Notes under the pieces: model-generated
What the model was told of the DNA's origin: nothing
The model's database searches: none
The model's input: only the letters and a program-made list of their open reading frames with translations
Program-made: the position numbers and the translations under genes
Shown here: positions 63,866 through 64,000 of the stretch, one piece after another
Layout: each line of letters begins with the position of its first letter
Position numbering within the stretch: the stretch's first letter is position 1
From: Paenibacillus alba
GTDB taxonomy: Bacteria; Bacillota; Bacilli; Paenibacillales; NBRC-103111
DNA: 64,000 nucleotides
Direction of reading: 5' to 3'
Assembly: GCF_013204855.1 (NCBI RefSeq)
Contig: NZ_JABMKZ010000040.1
Location: 1 to 64,000, forward strand

Positions 63866-64000
63866 TTATTCACTGATTGAAACCCATTTTTTTAACGCTG
63901 CTGAATCGGATACCGCTTGCAAAACAAGTTGATTGCGATACCCGTCTTCAAAGTTGGGCGACGGACTCTCTCCATGAGCGACACCTCGCATCAATTCATG
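63866..64000 (-). CDS. C-terminal end of a Gfo/Idh/MocA-type oxidoreductase (partial)
   Basis: The last 44 codons of a gene that enters from the right edge read ...GESPSPNFEDGYRNQLVLQAV...KKWVSI and stop at 63866-63868. The PSPNFEDGYRNQLVLxAV ending is typical of NAD(P)-dependent Gfo/Idh/MocA oxidoreductases. It lies immediately upstream of the two isomerase genes in the same operon. Confidence 0.65.
   Translation of the reverse strand, partial: HELMRGVAHGESPSPNFEDGYRNQLVLQAVSDSAALKKWVSISE

Overview
This 64 kb window looks like the chromosome of a Paenibacillus-type Firmicute. The evidence is S-layer-homology (SLH) anchored exoenzymes, many LplB/YtcP-type carbohydrate ABC permeases paired with lipoprotein binding proteins, YesM/YesN two-component regulators, AraC regulators with large membrane-bound sensor domains, strong AGGAGG ribosome sites, and frequent GTG/TTG starts. 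No RNA genes or CRISPR arrays were seen. The left edge may hold the first codons of an IS4-type transposase.

Layout. 0.3-6.5 kb: a cydA-cydB-cydCD operon for cytochrome bd oxidase, with an FNR/Rex-type palindrome centred near -41.5 of a predicted promoter. 6.6-9.3 kb: a GNAT acetyltransferase, a small secreted protein, and a MerR regulator followed by a tandem AHSA1 protein. 9.5-49.4 kb: a large locus on the minus strand for uronic-acid polysaccharides, most probably glycosaminoglycans (chondroitin/dermatan sulfate, hyaluronan). It has three binding-protein/two-permease importers without their own ATPase, two SLH-anchored lyases (PL8 and PL6), one secreted PL6, two lyases without signal peptides (chondroitinase-ABC-like and PL6), a GH88 unsaturated glucuronyl hydrolase, two AraC membrane sensors and one YesM/YesN pair. 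Lyase catalytic residues are conserved with the spacing of characterised enzymes. An AT-rich ABC-2 exporter cassette (24.0-26.7 kb) sits inside the locus.

49.4-52.9 kb is an accessory junction: a four-palindrome repeat element, an IS1182-type transposase remnant, a broken repeat protein, and an Lsa-type ABC-F antibiotic-resistance gene with a leader peptide and transcription attenuator. 52.9-57.3 kb is an iron module (siderophore-binding lipoprotein, ferredoxin-NADP reductase-like flavoprotein, NtaA/SnaA-type monooxygenase, AraC regulator) with a Fur box. 57.4-59.1 kb: a DinB protein and a divergent LysR regulator. 59.1-59.6 kb: a second copy of the four-palindrome element with identical internal spacing, again followed by an IS1182-type remnant. 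59.6-61.7 kb: a TetR regulator with an FAD monooxygenase and twin operators. 62.1-64 kb: two sugar-phosphate isomerase/epimerase-like TIM barrels and the end of a Gfo/Idh/MocA-type oxidoreductase.

In the inferred glycosaminoglycan pathway, SLH-bound and secreted lyases cut the polymer at the cell surface and oligosaccharides enter through the three importers. The signal-less lyases and GH88 would then finish degradation inside the cell. Promoters with CcpA (cre) sites and the membrane sensors would tie the system to carbon status and substrate.
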